A stretch of 64,000 bases of DNA from Perkinsus marinus ATCC 50983 (Eukaryota > Perkinsozoa > Perkinsida > Perkinsidae): assembly GCF_000006405.1 (NCBI RefSeq), contig NW_003216498.1, forward strand, positions 1,015,794 through 1,079,793, read 5' to 3'. Made by a program: the position numbers and the translations under genes. Every line of letters starts with the position of its first letter. Position 1 is the first letter of the stretch. This document shows, one piece after another, positions 10,342 through 20,771 of this stretch. The notes beneath the pieces are model-generated. The model ran no database searches, was not told where the DNA came from, and worked only from the letters and a program-made list of their open reading frames with translations.

Positions 10342-10512
10342 TCCCAGCCAAGTTTGACAAGTGAACACGCAAGTTTAACCGCGTTGCATTCAAGAATGTC
10401 AGCGTGCTACACAGGTTTGACACCTTCTCAGATGTTACATCTAAATTTGCCAAAGTGACAAGCAAGTCTGACACCATGCTGAAATGTTACATTCGATTTT
10501 GACACTATCAAA
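10342..10512 (-). repeat. dispersed repeat family 2, copy 1
   Basis: AT-rich tract with repeated TTTGACA and ATGTTACAT words. Its minus strand shares the block TGTTCACTTGTC-A/G-AACT and TCTGAG..GTGTCAAAC with the plus strand at about 35700-35790. No coding capacity. Confidence 0.4.
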
Positions 10513-10956
10513 AGCAAGTAGCCGGATGGAACGCTAGGTTAAGCGTTAACCGGGTAAAACCACTGGGTAGCGACCCCACGGGGCAACTATTCAGGCTGTA
10601 AGTATGCTCAGAAGCTCACCCCCACTAGTCGGGCCTATATCTAAGAGTAGGTTACGAGCTTATCACTCGCAGCGTTCAAAATGTTCGCACCGCTTCAGTG
10701 GCTAGGCTTTCAAAGCCCATCAGATGTTCGATCTATAAAGAAATCTTGTAACAAACTTGTTTGGACGTCTCCTCCACCTAATCTAGCGGTACAAAGACCT
10801 CACTCGAAAACACAACTCGAATCAGAGCAAAATTACAAGCCTCGGAGATCCAAGCTCAAATATGGCGCTCTTAAAATCAAAAGTTATAACTGAGATGATC
10901 CAAGCAGCACACTGGGAGTCCCCCGAGTATGCGGAGATAATCCACAACGATGCCAG
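10513..10956. other. stretch without recognised genes
   Basis: A 70-codon plus-strand open frame from 10681 is basic and low in information. I do not support it as a gene. Confidence 0.4.
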
Positions 10957-12387
10957 TCACTCTGATCCGACTTGCAGTAGCCTCGCCCGTCGAGGATCTG
11001 CAGCTTCGAGATCTGCATTAGTAGGAGTTATCACTGGAGGTTGTAAATCTGCTGATGGTGTATCTTCCATGGTCCCCCGTCGACGCATCCGCATACGCTG
11101 TACATAACGGCGATGAGCTATAGCAACTATGACGGCCTCGATTGCATAGAACTGAAAGCTGATAATTCGCCTCCAGCAGAGTCCTACACCACTGGTCACC
11201 TGATAAAGTCCAACGAAACCAACCAGAATGACATCTCCTGCACTTCCCCAGCCCAGATTGATGCCGAGCGGCGTAAGTATCGCAAAGACCATCAGAGCTG
11301 CGAAGTTGATCGCGGCCAACCATGGGCTGAAAACCAAGAGTCAGAAAGTGAACGGAGATTCGAATCATACAGGGATACCTGCAAACAGGGGAGTCCTCAA
11401 CTCCCTCCGAGTCCGCAAATAAATCGTCATCTTCATCCGAATCGGACGACGCATCTGACCGTGCTCCGAACGATCCAAGGACCTGTAGTGGGAAAAAGAT
11501 GCTGGAAGGATAGCGGCCAGACATGTACCTCCCATGGGCTCTGCCGACCGCGACTTGATCGAGAACCTAGTAAGACGAGAAAGTGGTCACCCCGATACTA
11601 GAGATGGAGGACGTACCAGTGACCGCTGCTAGCCATGCCACGTCATGACTCTCTCCTTCCACACAAGCCTGGCCAGTCTTGCATATCGAACAGAGGAAGG
11701 GATCTGTACCAGCCGGCCTTAGACCTGATCGAGGGACCCTCAACAGACGCATCACATCATCGACCATCATACCAGTAAGACGGGATCGTAGGGCCGTCAT
11801 CCTTTGATTCTGCCTCCACTCCGCCCAGCACCCTCGATGAACGTGAGCATAGCATCGATCGCAACACGGGACGAGCTCGCCACACTCACCCTCGGGACCC
11901 TAGACCACAGAAGGGCTCATCATCCCGCACAGGTGTTCCATCGAGACCAACCTCAAGGCATATAAAGCACATTCTGTCGGTGACTGCCAGGTTCACTGAG
12001 GATGCTGGAGTCGATACCCTCGGCGAGCCTATGCAAGCTATTAATAAACCGATCGCCACGATGCTAGTGCATGCCTATCGTAGTGCCAATTGCTCCACAA
12101 TCAGTAGTATCCGTCTCAGTTGATACGGGCAGCAAGAGACCATCTTTATCAGACGTCTGTGAGCCACTAAAAGGCAGCGAAAGTGCAAGTCCACTATTGT
12201 CATAGACAACGAGGAATCACCCATTGTGTTGGTGGGGAGTAGAAGTGCCCATGAACCTCTGCATCTCGATACTGTGGCTCTCCTCACTAGATCGATTGAC
12301 AATAGGCGACGCTGATGAGGAATCATCACCGCTCAAGAGGGGCGTCCTAGTCGATGCCGCCCCTTCCTGACCGGTACGCTGGCTCAT
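10957..12387 (-). CDS. RING-CH (MARCH-like) membrane E3 ubiquitin ligase
   Basis: Likely a membrane-bound ubiquitin ligase. Spliced from ATG 12387 to TGA 10957-10959. The N terminus is Ser/Thr-rich and disordered. A C4HC3 RING-CH follows: CFIC, then CGELVPCCDRC, HRGCWAEW and finally CSIC. Next come an acidic stretch (SDASSDSDEDDDLF) and two or three hydrophobic helices (AINFAALMVFAILTPLGINL, VILVGFVGLYQ, FYAIEAVIVAIA), then a basic/Pro tail. This order of RING-CH then membrane helices is typical of MARCH proteins. One intron (GCATGC...CATAG, about 46 nt) must be GC-AG for the frame to hold; the intron at 11152-11199 is exactly 48 nt. All zinc ligands seem present. The target is unknown. Confidence 0.75.
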
Positions 12388-12737
12388 ACAAGTAAATAGA
12401 AACTGAGATCCATCCGATCCATTGATTACTGAAAATTACCACTTCGACGGATGCATTGGTTGAAAGCAAACACCATGAATGGTAACAACCACAGACCCCC
12501 AAAGAGATGCATTATCTCGCCTGTTCCCTATAAACGGTACTCGTGCTGGCCAATCTTTACCACAGTACTGTCGCCGTATGGGAACGTCCACTTTACAACC
12601 AGCGTTAATAAAAAAAGAATATAATATTGAATTTGCCGACAGTAGCAACAAAATTTGAACAAATTTGTCACACCCAAGAACACGACACTTGGACTCATCG
12701 AAAGCCGTCACAAGATAATGATCATGTGTCCCTCACC
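12388..12737. other. intergenic stretch
   Basis: Lies between two minus-strand genes. It contains an A-rich patch near 12610-12660 and nothing else recognised. Confidence 0.5.
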
Positions 12738-14296
12738 TCAAGCAGTCTTAGACCCACCCCGCTTCCCCTGGTCTCGTTTCCATTGCCGATACCACTCCAC
12801 TGTGGCTCGTATTCCCTCACGTAGAGATACCCTAGGCGTGAAGTTAAGGATCCTCTTCGCTAGCTCCTGGTCTGCGCTGGTCATGAACACATCGCCTGAG
12901 GTCATTCGATCACCACAGAAAAAGATCGTAAGATGCACCCGGCTGAGTCGGCATCTGCTGAATCACCGCCTTTCGACCAAGCTCAGCCTCTATTGTGTCA
13001 ATAAACTCATTGAGAGTGTGACAACTACCGCCTCCCAAATTAACTAAGGCAACCTCGAGACGATACCAACCATCGCACATCCTACCTTGGATGACGCCCC
13101 TTCCGTCAGGACGCTCTAGTCGGTCAATAGCACTCAGCACTCCCTCTACTATATCCGATATATATGTGAATTCGCGTACCTATGAGCTCATCACAAGCCT
13201 AGAGACTATCAGCAGCAGCCAATGCTACCATAGAGCCATCCCCGAACTTGGTGATGGGACGCCCATTTTCTATAGCGTCGATGAACCTGGCAATGCAATG
13301 GACCTTGTTTGAATCTTGCTCGGGGGAACCTCGGATATGCAAGATACCACCCTACTTGAAACAAGCCATATCTGGACGTCCTCTGGGACCGTAGACGGTG
13401 AAAAACCTATCCGTAAAACGTGATAATATACACCACAGCGCGGAACAACCACCTCAGCATAATTATGTCCAGTCCATACAGATGGGCATAAGTCTCCGCG
13501 AAAAGCTCACAGCTTCGTTTCGTGGCTGCGTACTGAGAGATAGGCTTATCAGCCGACTCGGAATTCCTGCGGGAACTAGAGATCCTTCTCTGACATGTGC
13601 AGATCCTACTCCTTGAAGGGCGGGGTAGATGAGTCGCCATAGACGCTTGACGAGCTAGCTGCCACGACTTTTCTGGATAACAACGGGAAAAGAGCGGGGT
13701 GCCGGGATCGAACCCGGGACCTAATACTTGATATTCCGCTTCCTCGCTAGTTCGAACACATTGACCGTAGCCGTGATATTAGCAGCGACAACCTCCGCTG
13801 CATGATCGATAGAGTACCGCACTCCCGCCTAAACTGCCCGAGGTGAGCTCATCGAGATCACCACTACCATCCTACTTGTGCTGCCAGGTGACAAATCACA
13901 TCCACCTCGTGCCCAACCTTATCCAAGACTCCCTCTATAGCTGATGCATTGGTGAGGTCGATACAGTGGAATGCATACAGAGAGCCAGCGCCAATCTGAC
14001 GGCGATATATTACATCGTCACTTACACGTCAAACACAGAGTAACATGCGACGGACCCTCCCCGACCCTGTTGCCGACTACCTCCTGTGAGACTATCTCCA
14101 GTCGGTTCAAAGCTTCCTTTTTGATACTCACATCATAATACTCATTCAGTGAGTCCACACTTGTTACTCTGCACCCTCGTCGAAGCTGACCAACGCGGAC
14201 TCGCTACCTCTGGACTGCACGGCAACATACCAACGCCTCTGCGACATGCGAGCCAATGAAGCCCGCGCCTCCAGTGACCAGCACATGTTGCGACAT
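12738..14296 (-). CDS. NAD-dependent epimerase, UDP-glucuronate 4-epimerase type
   Basis: Short-chain dehydrogenase that would interconvert UDP-glucuronate and UDP-galacturonate using bound NAD. ATG 14296; the first exon holds the Rossmann motif VTGGAGFIGSHVAEAL. Spliced exons then give HLAAQAGVRYSID, ASSSSVYGDSSTPP, the catalytic YAATK (YXXXK), LRFFTVYGPRGRPDMA, a GDGS-containing exon, REFTYISDIV and the C-terminal VEWYRQW. TVYGPxGRPDMA is typical of the plant and bacterial GAE group. Substrate choice within the extended SDR family is inferred. About ten introns of 43-57 nt. One 55-nt intron (near 13683) contains a sequence like the 3' half of a tRNA. The gene looks intact. Confidence 0.85.
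13704..13714 (-). other. perfect B box inside a 55-nt epimerase intron
   Basis: GGTTCGATCCC on the minus strand, preceded by GGTCCCG and followed by CGGCACCCCGCTCTTTT. This resembles a tRNA T arm, acceptor strand and T-run terminator. It fills most of the intron. Confidence 0.6.
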
Positions 14297-14483
14297 AACG
14301 GTGAATGATTTATACTACAACGACACTTCACACACGATCCTGCTGAACTCCACCCATGCCGGGGTGACAGAAACTCTCAAAGACACAGCATTCACACAGC
14401 ATGCTGACAAGCACCTTCTTCTGATGGATCTGCTAGATGATCAGAATTCTCCGTCATTTCCTTCGATTCTCCGCTCCGCCGCC

Positions 14484-17469
14484 TCACCCGTTTTGGCTTT
14501 TCTCTATCCAGTTTGTGCAGCCGCCTGCAAGTGATATAGTCGGAGCCATCCTATGATCGCCCGAGTGGTACTTCATAATATCATCAGCGTTGCATATCCC
14601 CAGCTTCAGCTCACTAGTCTTAGGCATCTTCTTCCTATTCATCATCTCCTCCACCCCAGAAGCCACCGGTTTCCTCCCCACAGTGGCAGCAGCTACCACT
14701 GAGTCCCCCTAACACGCCAAAGCCCTCTACCATCCGACAACCCTGGTGTGACCTACCTTGCAGTAGAAAGCTACAAAATTGCACTTGTCAACGTCTCCTT
14801 CAATATACACATCATCAAAATGCTCCGACTGCTCTCGCCCTCCAGTATTGCCCACATACTGCAACGACCGACCAAATAGAGTCGTCCAGAAGAACGTACT
14901 CGTCGTATAACTACGAGGAACCTCTACGTCATCATCTGCTTACGCATACACTACGGTTGGGAAGAGCCTGTCATGTTGGCAGCCGCCACCCGTCCCTGCT
15001 GCATTGCCACATCCCAGTGCTGTACTCGAGTGAGATCACCTAAATCAACCACTAGTCGACAGGGGATCACCGACGATGGAGATAAAGGAATATATGTTTG
15101 CTTTCCTCAGCTGAGCTCAGGTGTTTCCTCACTAATTATGGAAGTTTACACCAAAATCCGGTATCAATCAGAATCTCCCTAAATTTTCACAAAATTTTCA
15201 CAAAATCTCCACGAAAGTTTCACGAAATTTTCATATTTGTCATTAACACTATTTTCCGAAACTGATTACCAGTCTTGCCGTCTGGATAGCTAGCAACATC
15301 ACCAGCTGCGAAGAGGCTGTCACTACTATTGCCATCGGGCATGACCACAGCTAGTTGGCAATCCGTTGGTACCGAGCCGTCTGGCTGTGGGGATAAACAC
15401 GTTATAGGGGAAAGGGCAGCAGGAGGCTCACCAGCAGGTCCACGCCCCTCAAGGGCTCAGTATTGGGGTCGGTGCCGATCCCAACGATCACAACATCAAC
15501 AGGGAGAACCTCTCCATCAGTCAGCTCGCAGCCGTTGACCGAATCCCCACTGGCTGCCTCGCCATGCAGATCTAACAGCATACGTCCATGGACACTCAAC
15601 GACCCAGGTTCAAACCCCAGAGGCTGCATTATTACCTTTAGTGTACCGAAAGAGGCGGACTTCCGAGTTGCCATAATACTTCATCTTACTAACAAGAAAA
15701 CTATTAAGTTCTCCACACCTTATTAACGCTCACTTAGCCTCCAACCCAGAGAAGAAGAAGCGTGCCACCTTCCGCCCTAGTACCCGCTCCAGTGGGCGCC
15801 TGTCATGACCTGGGGTCATAACCATATAATAACACTGAGCTCAGATCCTTACCAACTATAGCGATGTCCACGCCCTTGTTCTCGAGAGCACTGGCCATCT
15901 CCATTGCGATGAAACCAGATCCAATTATCAGCACCTATCCAGGGGGGGGGGGCAGAGTACATCAATCTCGTGCTAGGATGTCTGCTGAGACACCTTATGA
16001 CCAACTCTGAGACTGTCTGCTATTCTGGTGGCATCCTCGGCAGTCCGGAGATAGTGAACGTTGCTGGATGAAAATTTGCGCATGCGTGCAATGATGGCCC
16101 GCCTCACTCTGCATCCGAGCCCAGTATGTCCGGGACCACAGGATCAGCACCAGCAGCGTAGAGGCACTTGTCGTAGTCCAACTTGAAACTCTCCCTACTA
16201 CAATACCAATGCCCTATTCGATGGCCATACCGCCACTATGACCCTTTGGGCCCCTCCATAGTTATGCTCTTCCCTACAGCGTCAACACTAACAACCGTAC
16301 TGCTAGTCAGGACTTCGATCCCGTTTCTGATACACTACCATCACTCCGTGAATTCGATACCATACAACTACTTCGCATAAAAGTCTGGTGTCCTCAAATA
16401 CAGCTTGGCCGGGTCTCTGGCAGGATCCAACCGTTTCGACAGCTCCGGCCGATCGTACGGCACGTGGGCCTCACGGGTGACCTGTGGGAAAGGTTGGTCA
16501 AAGCCTTCACCAGACTAGAAGTATCGAACCAACCATGACAATCCGTCCAGTAAACCCATTCTGCCTCAAAGCCTCGCACGCCGATGCAGCTGCCGCACCC
16601 CCACCCACGATAGCGAACACTACATCAATACTTCCAGCAAGGCGACAGGCAGGTACCTTATAGTGTCACCTTGCTTATTGCGAGGATCACGCTTAGCCAT
16701 AGGCACCGGCTCCCCCTCATGCCATCTGTCCCCCTTGGGTACATCCACATATACCCTACCATCCTTCCTCTCCTCGACTGAGAGCACATCAGATGTCTGC
16801 TACCACAGTCTCCTCCTACTACCCTTATAAGAACAGAGGGCATTCAACCCAGGGCCCCTTACTGGGACTCCTGTCGTTATATCGTAAGTCGCATCGTGCT
16901 GATAAAAGTTGAGACTAGATTCATATATGTAACTAGGCTCCCTACCTGTGGACACGTCACCGTATTATTAACGAACAGTCCATCCTTCAAGTCGCACCCT
17001 TTATAGGTGCACTTCGACCCAACAGCATACAACTGCCCACTGTGGGACCGAGCCAGGAGTACCTAGCCATGATCATTGGCCAGCAATAGCAGTCCTCTCA
17101 CACACGTACAGAGTGCCCTTCCTCGACCACCAGCTCATATATCTCACCTGGCTGGAAACTAGACCCATGCCCAACTTCCACCCACCGACCACCCTTGGAG
17201 AACGTACCTAAATCCTCAAATACCAAATGAAAACTGGATGATCCCCTACGTCTACTGCTTTCGCACTCTACACCAGGACTCGAGGCCCAGTTCGCCATAA
17301 CAGCCGCTGCTGTCATCGTCCCTAGTACTCCAAACGTGGCAACTTCAGCAGCCCGAGGCCAGCTCCATCTACTGCCATCCGCCACATGCAGGCGTGCCTT
17401 CGTCGATACTCGTACCAAAACCCTCGCCAGACAATAGTCCAAGGCTGTTTTCCGAAGACTGGATATCAT
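14484..17469 (-). CDS. AIFM3-like Rieske/FAD pyridine nucleotide oxidoreductase
   Basis: Resembles animal AIFM3: an N-terminal Rieske domain plus an FAD/NAD oxidoreductase. ATG 17469 starts an Arg-rich presequence (MISSLRKTALDYCLARVLVR) and a hydrophobic segment, suggesting mitochondrial import. The Rieske part reads KCTYKGCDL then CPQHDATYDITTG. The first motif should be CXH, but the histidine is Tyr. The FAD motif VFAIVGGGAAAASACEALR, the NAD motif VLIIGSGFIAMEMASALENK and SLFAAGDVASYPDG follow. The C terminus reads FFWTTLFGRSLQYVGN, DDVYIEGDVDKCNFVAFYCK and VAAATVGRKPV. Introns are short except 15040-15269 (230 nt), which holds a copy of MITE family 1. End at 14484 is the first stop; a further splice is possible. 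Confidence 0.82.
15085..15256 (-). mobile_element. MITE family 1, copy D (in an AIFM3-like intron, sense)
   Basis: On the minus strand it carries GACAAATATGAAAATTT, several GAAAATTT repeats, GTGAGGAAACACCTGAGCTCAGCTGAGGAAA (in two adjacent blocks) and ACATATATTCC. The outer inverted-repeat ends have been lost or mutated. It fills most of a 230-nt intron (15040-15269), same strand as the gene. Confidence 0.7.
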
Positions 17470-17569
17470 GAGGCCAACTGATGGCTACCTCTCCATGAGC
17501 AAATCGACAGCCCCGAGTGTATAACAAAACACATAATGCAGGGACATGGCAAACCGACAAGGGCAAAAC

Positions 17570-17925
17570 TATGAGAGGCATGGCCACGACTGCACTATAC
17601 TTGCTAAGTAACAAGTGACACCAACAGCATCATCGACGTCCCCTGAGGCCTGAGGGAGCACCACCCACCCCAAGGTAGCATGAATCGAGTCACCATCGAT
17701 TCGGTGGTGACATCGCTCGTCACCTGAGCTCCAACTGACCATCATCATTAACATCAATGCCGACCTTAGAAGCCCCGCTAGCCTCACATGCACAGCTATA
17801 TCGACCCTACCTGCTGTAGTTTTCGAGGTACTGCATACACTTCTAAAGCGCGCTGAAGCTCCTTGCTGCTGCTGGCCTTGGACGGTGAACATGTCCAAAC
17901 TGACATACCCGAGATGCAGTATTAT
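17570..17925 (-). CDS. possible small EF-hand-like protein
   Basis: A model starting at ATG near 17921 reads a charged helix (KELQRALEVYAVPRKLQQ), a 46-nt intron, then GIDVNDDGQLEL, which resembles a calcium-binding EF-hand loop (D-x-N-x-D-G). The downstream splice is ambiguous and several C termini are possible. No other family feature is seen. This could be a fragment or a misread frame. Confidence 0.3.
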
Positions 17926-18340
17926 AGACGAAAACGCAAGAGCCTTTGGGAGATTGGGTTTAAGGATCGAAGTATAACAAGTATCAACCACGAATCAAGA
18001 ATAATCCTACTTAGATGCGTGGATGCTAAGAGCTCTGTATGCTACCGATGCAACACAAATTACCGGAGATGGTAACAGTCAGAGACAATGATGGATTAAT
18101 CTGTAGACGGCCACCACTATCAATAATAATCGACTTCGACGAGGAATGGTATAGTTAAATCACGACTCAGCCATAGATACTACACAGATCGGGCCAATAG
18201 AGACAGATTGATCCTGCGAGAGCAATTACACATAGAGAGCTGAGTGTGAGAGATATACAAGCCACCTCCCTCGTCGTTTCAATGACTGCAACGAAAGGAG
18301 GAGGAGCAGCAGACGCCTTGCCAGGCGACTGAGGAAGACA

Positions 18341-20218
18341 CTAGATAACAGGAGCTTCAGACGTTGCCACCAGGTAGTCGGAGTGTTGATACCATTCAGC
18401 ACGGCGAGCGCTAGCTGCCAGCACCCTATTGTACCAGTTGTCACCTGCACACTTCAACTGTTTCGTGAAAGTGTCGTACAAGGGTAAGAGATAGCGTGCG
18501 TCATGGGAAGCATAGACGATAATACCCGGATGCAAAGGGCGCTCAGTGAACACTTTATAGCTGCCACCATGCTTGGGTTCAAAGAGCGCCTTGCCAATGT
18601 CGTTTATCCTAGTCGCGAAATCCCGCAGTTCAGGCTGGACAAACACTTCGGACTGAACAAGGCATTTGAAGAGGCCGATGACGTAGCGTACGGTGAGGCC
18701 TCGTGCCCGTCGTAGAGCCACCTCAGCCAGCTGGAGATCGAAAACATTCTGAGGGGCCACGTTGAATTGGTAGTAGAGGGCATCAACATCGTGACGAGGG
18801 TCGTAGAACACTTTCTCTATCAAAGTATCCTCCATAATAGACTTCAGTGACGTACCCGTATGAGTAGTAGCATGGAAGGCGTGGAAGCCCAGTCTAGTGA
18901 TATCGACTACATAAACACTCTTCGGGTCGGACGACAAGCACAGTTGAGCCAAACTCATCGCTCCATCTCGGGACAAGTTGAGGCCCTCAAAATCCATAGC
19001 CATCGCCGCCTTCTCCCCAGCCTCAGCCGCCTTACTCAAATCCGACAGCTGACATAGTAGATTCATAAGCGAGCCGAAGTCGTCAACAGAATAAACTCTG
19101 AAGTCTGCATCAACGAAATCATCATCCTTATCACTAAGGCAACACCCCAACTCTCCAGTGGCCGGGTCCACCACGTAGTGATGATAAAAGCCACTCAAAT
19201 GCTGATACAGCCTTTCCTCCTCCGTTGCTGGCGTCAATGACATCGCCACCGATATTCTCTTCCCTTTTACGACACCAGCTTCTATGTATTTATTCCAAGC
19301 ATCCTCAGCACTATTAGCACATATAGCCTGCAACCCGTCAGTGAATCGAGCAGTGCGGGCACCGGGGTACTCGACAAGGACGCGGACCTCATCGACGGGG
19401 TGAGAGAGCATCCATAGCACAACCTTCTGTATGAGGAAAGTAGAGCATACTTGTTGTGATGATGGTGATACCCCTGGAGATTGTGGTGATGTTATTGATA
19501 TTTGATGAAAGAAGCTCATGAAGAAGTGATAACACATCTCCCTATGATTCACTAAACCGACCATCTCTGGCTGCCTCCTATTACCATAAATTGGTACCCA
19601 TTGATCAACAGCCCTCATACACGTAAACACAAACTTCGCAAATAAATCCCTAACCTCTGCCTCTACCAATGCCTTCTCCGGCTCTGATAACTGCCCCGTG
19701 CAGCTCAGATCCACTTTATTGAGGTAGCTTTCCGGATCCGCATAATAGTAATTCAAGAGCAGTTCTTCGACCTGGGCATAGTCCTCCACTGCTTGCGGAA
19801 TATCACTCAGTTTCGGTGCCTCTAGATGCACCCTGAGGCACTCGGCGATAGTAGCAGCAAGAAAACTCTCCAAAGGCTCCACACGAGCATCCCTAACTTC
19901 CCCCTCCATCTGGCTCGCAGCTACAGGCCGATTGGTCGCCTCAGTCGCAGTTGCCTCGGTTGATTCTGAATTACCGGAGGCCATGCCAACCTCCACAGCA
20001 GCTTGCGTAGTCGTCATGGAGGTCCCACCATAGTAATCACATTCGTTGGCGAACGACCCCACAACAGGACATGGTTGACTAGGAAGCGACGAGGCTACTT
20101 CTCGTACGTGCTCCTGTTGCTGTGAGTACTCCCCCATAGAAACCGCCCGTATTGACGCTGTCGAATAGCCTTCTGGAATAGAGATTGCAGCTGAAGAGGA
20201 ATACTTCCGTGTCGACAT
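18341..20218 (-). CDS. DEDDy 3'-5' exonuclease domain protein, copy 1
   Basis: Intronless, 625 residues from ATG 20218 to a stop at 18341, unusual here. The C-terminal half is a 3'-5' exonuclease fold of the RNase D/EXD group. Exo I is AMDFEGLNLS (D and E). Exo II is FYDPRHDVDALYYQF (D). Exo III is IIVYASHDARYLL, with the YX3D arrangement of the DEDDy subclass. All four acidic residues and the Tyr are present, so it could be active on RNA or DNA. The N-terminal third is Ser/Thr/Ala-rich. A middle region of about 90 residues is almost identical to copy 2. Substrate unknown. Confidence 0.85.
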   Translation of the reverse strand: MSTRKYSSSAAISIPEGYSTASIRAVSMGEYSQQQEHVREVASSLPSQPCPVVGSFANECDYYGGTSMTTTQAAVEVGMASGNSESTEATATEATNRPVAASQMEGEVRDARVEPLESFLAATIAECLRVHLEAPKLSDIPQAVEDYAQVEELLLNYYYADPESYLNKVDLSCTGQLSEPEKALVEAEVRDLFAKFVFTCMRAVDQWVPIYGNRRQPEMVGLVNHREMCYHFFMSFFHQISITSPQSPGVSPSSQQVCSTFLIQKVVLWMLSHPVDEVRVLVEYPGARTARFTDGLQAICANSAEDAWNKYIEAGVVKGKRISVAMSLTPATEEERLYQHLSGFYHHYVVDPATGELGCCLSDKDDDFVDADFRVYSVDDFGSLMNLLCQLSDLSKAAEAGEKAAMAMDFEGLNLSRDGAMSLAQLCLSSDPKSVYVVDITRLGFHAFHATTHTGTSLKSIMEDTLIEKVFYDPRHDVDALYYQFNVAPQNVFDLQLAEVALRRARGLTVRYVIGLFKCLVQSEVFVQPELRDFATRINDIGKALFEPKHGGSYKVFTERPLHPGIIVYASHDARYLLPLYDTFTKQLKCAGDNWYNRVLAASARRAEWYQHSDYLVATSEAPVI

Positions 20219-20771
20219 GAAACTACACGAGATCGGCAAATCTCAGCGGCAACAAAAGTCAAACACGACAAGCTCTTGCAGTGACGATAGACTATAACAG
20301 AGGAAATAAATAGTAACATAATAGCTGCATCTGGCTCTCCTACTACTAAGGCTTATCCCGTCCAGTGATGCCCTGGACGTCGTGACTTCTTATAGAAATA
20401 CGATGGTACAGAAATAAACTGATGATCAATGGACTGCCGCCGCCCATGATGTGAAGGACCGTGTACCGACTTGATATAAAGTCGTCGTTGATAGCATCAT
20501 CATTATTCGGTCACACTCGACACCAACCAAAACGCTGGTTCCTCGAAAGGCAGCATAAAGAGTAGCAGAAATAGACCGTCAGGACAACAACTTCCAAGTA
20601 TCAATGTCGATCAAGGATGGACGTAGACTCCACCACCAAGAAACCCCTTCTCATCTGGCTATAGCCTCCATCACACTAGGGGATGCCTCAGCGTTCGGCT
20701 CCCCAGAAGTGTACTCTTTGAATAGCCATAAGGATATGATCACCAGAGACAGATAAAACCATGGTCACAAA
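20219..20771. other. spacer between the two exonuclease genes
   Basis: About 550 bp with no recognised gene or repeat; it should contain the promoter of copy 1. Confidence 0.5.

Noticed and set aside
17569-17991. 140-codon minus-strand membrane-like frame
   Set aside because: Starts with GTG, and a spliced EF-hand-like reading of the same stretch fits intron signals better.
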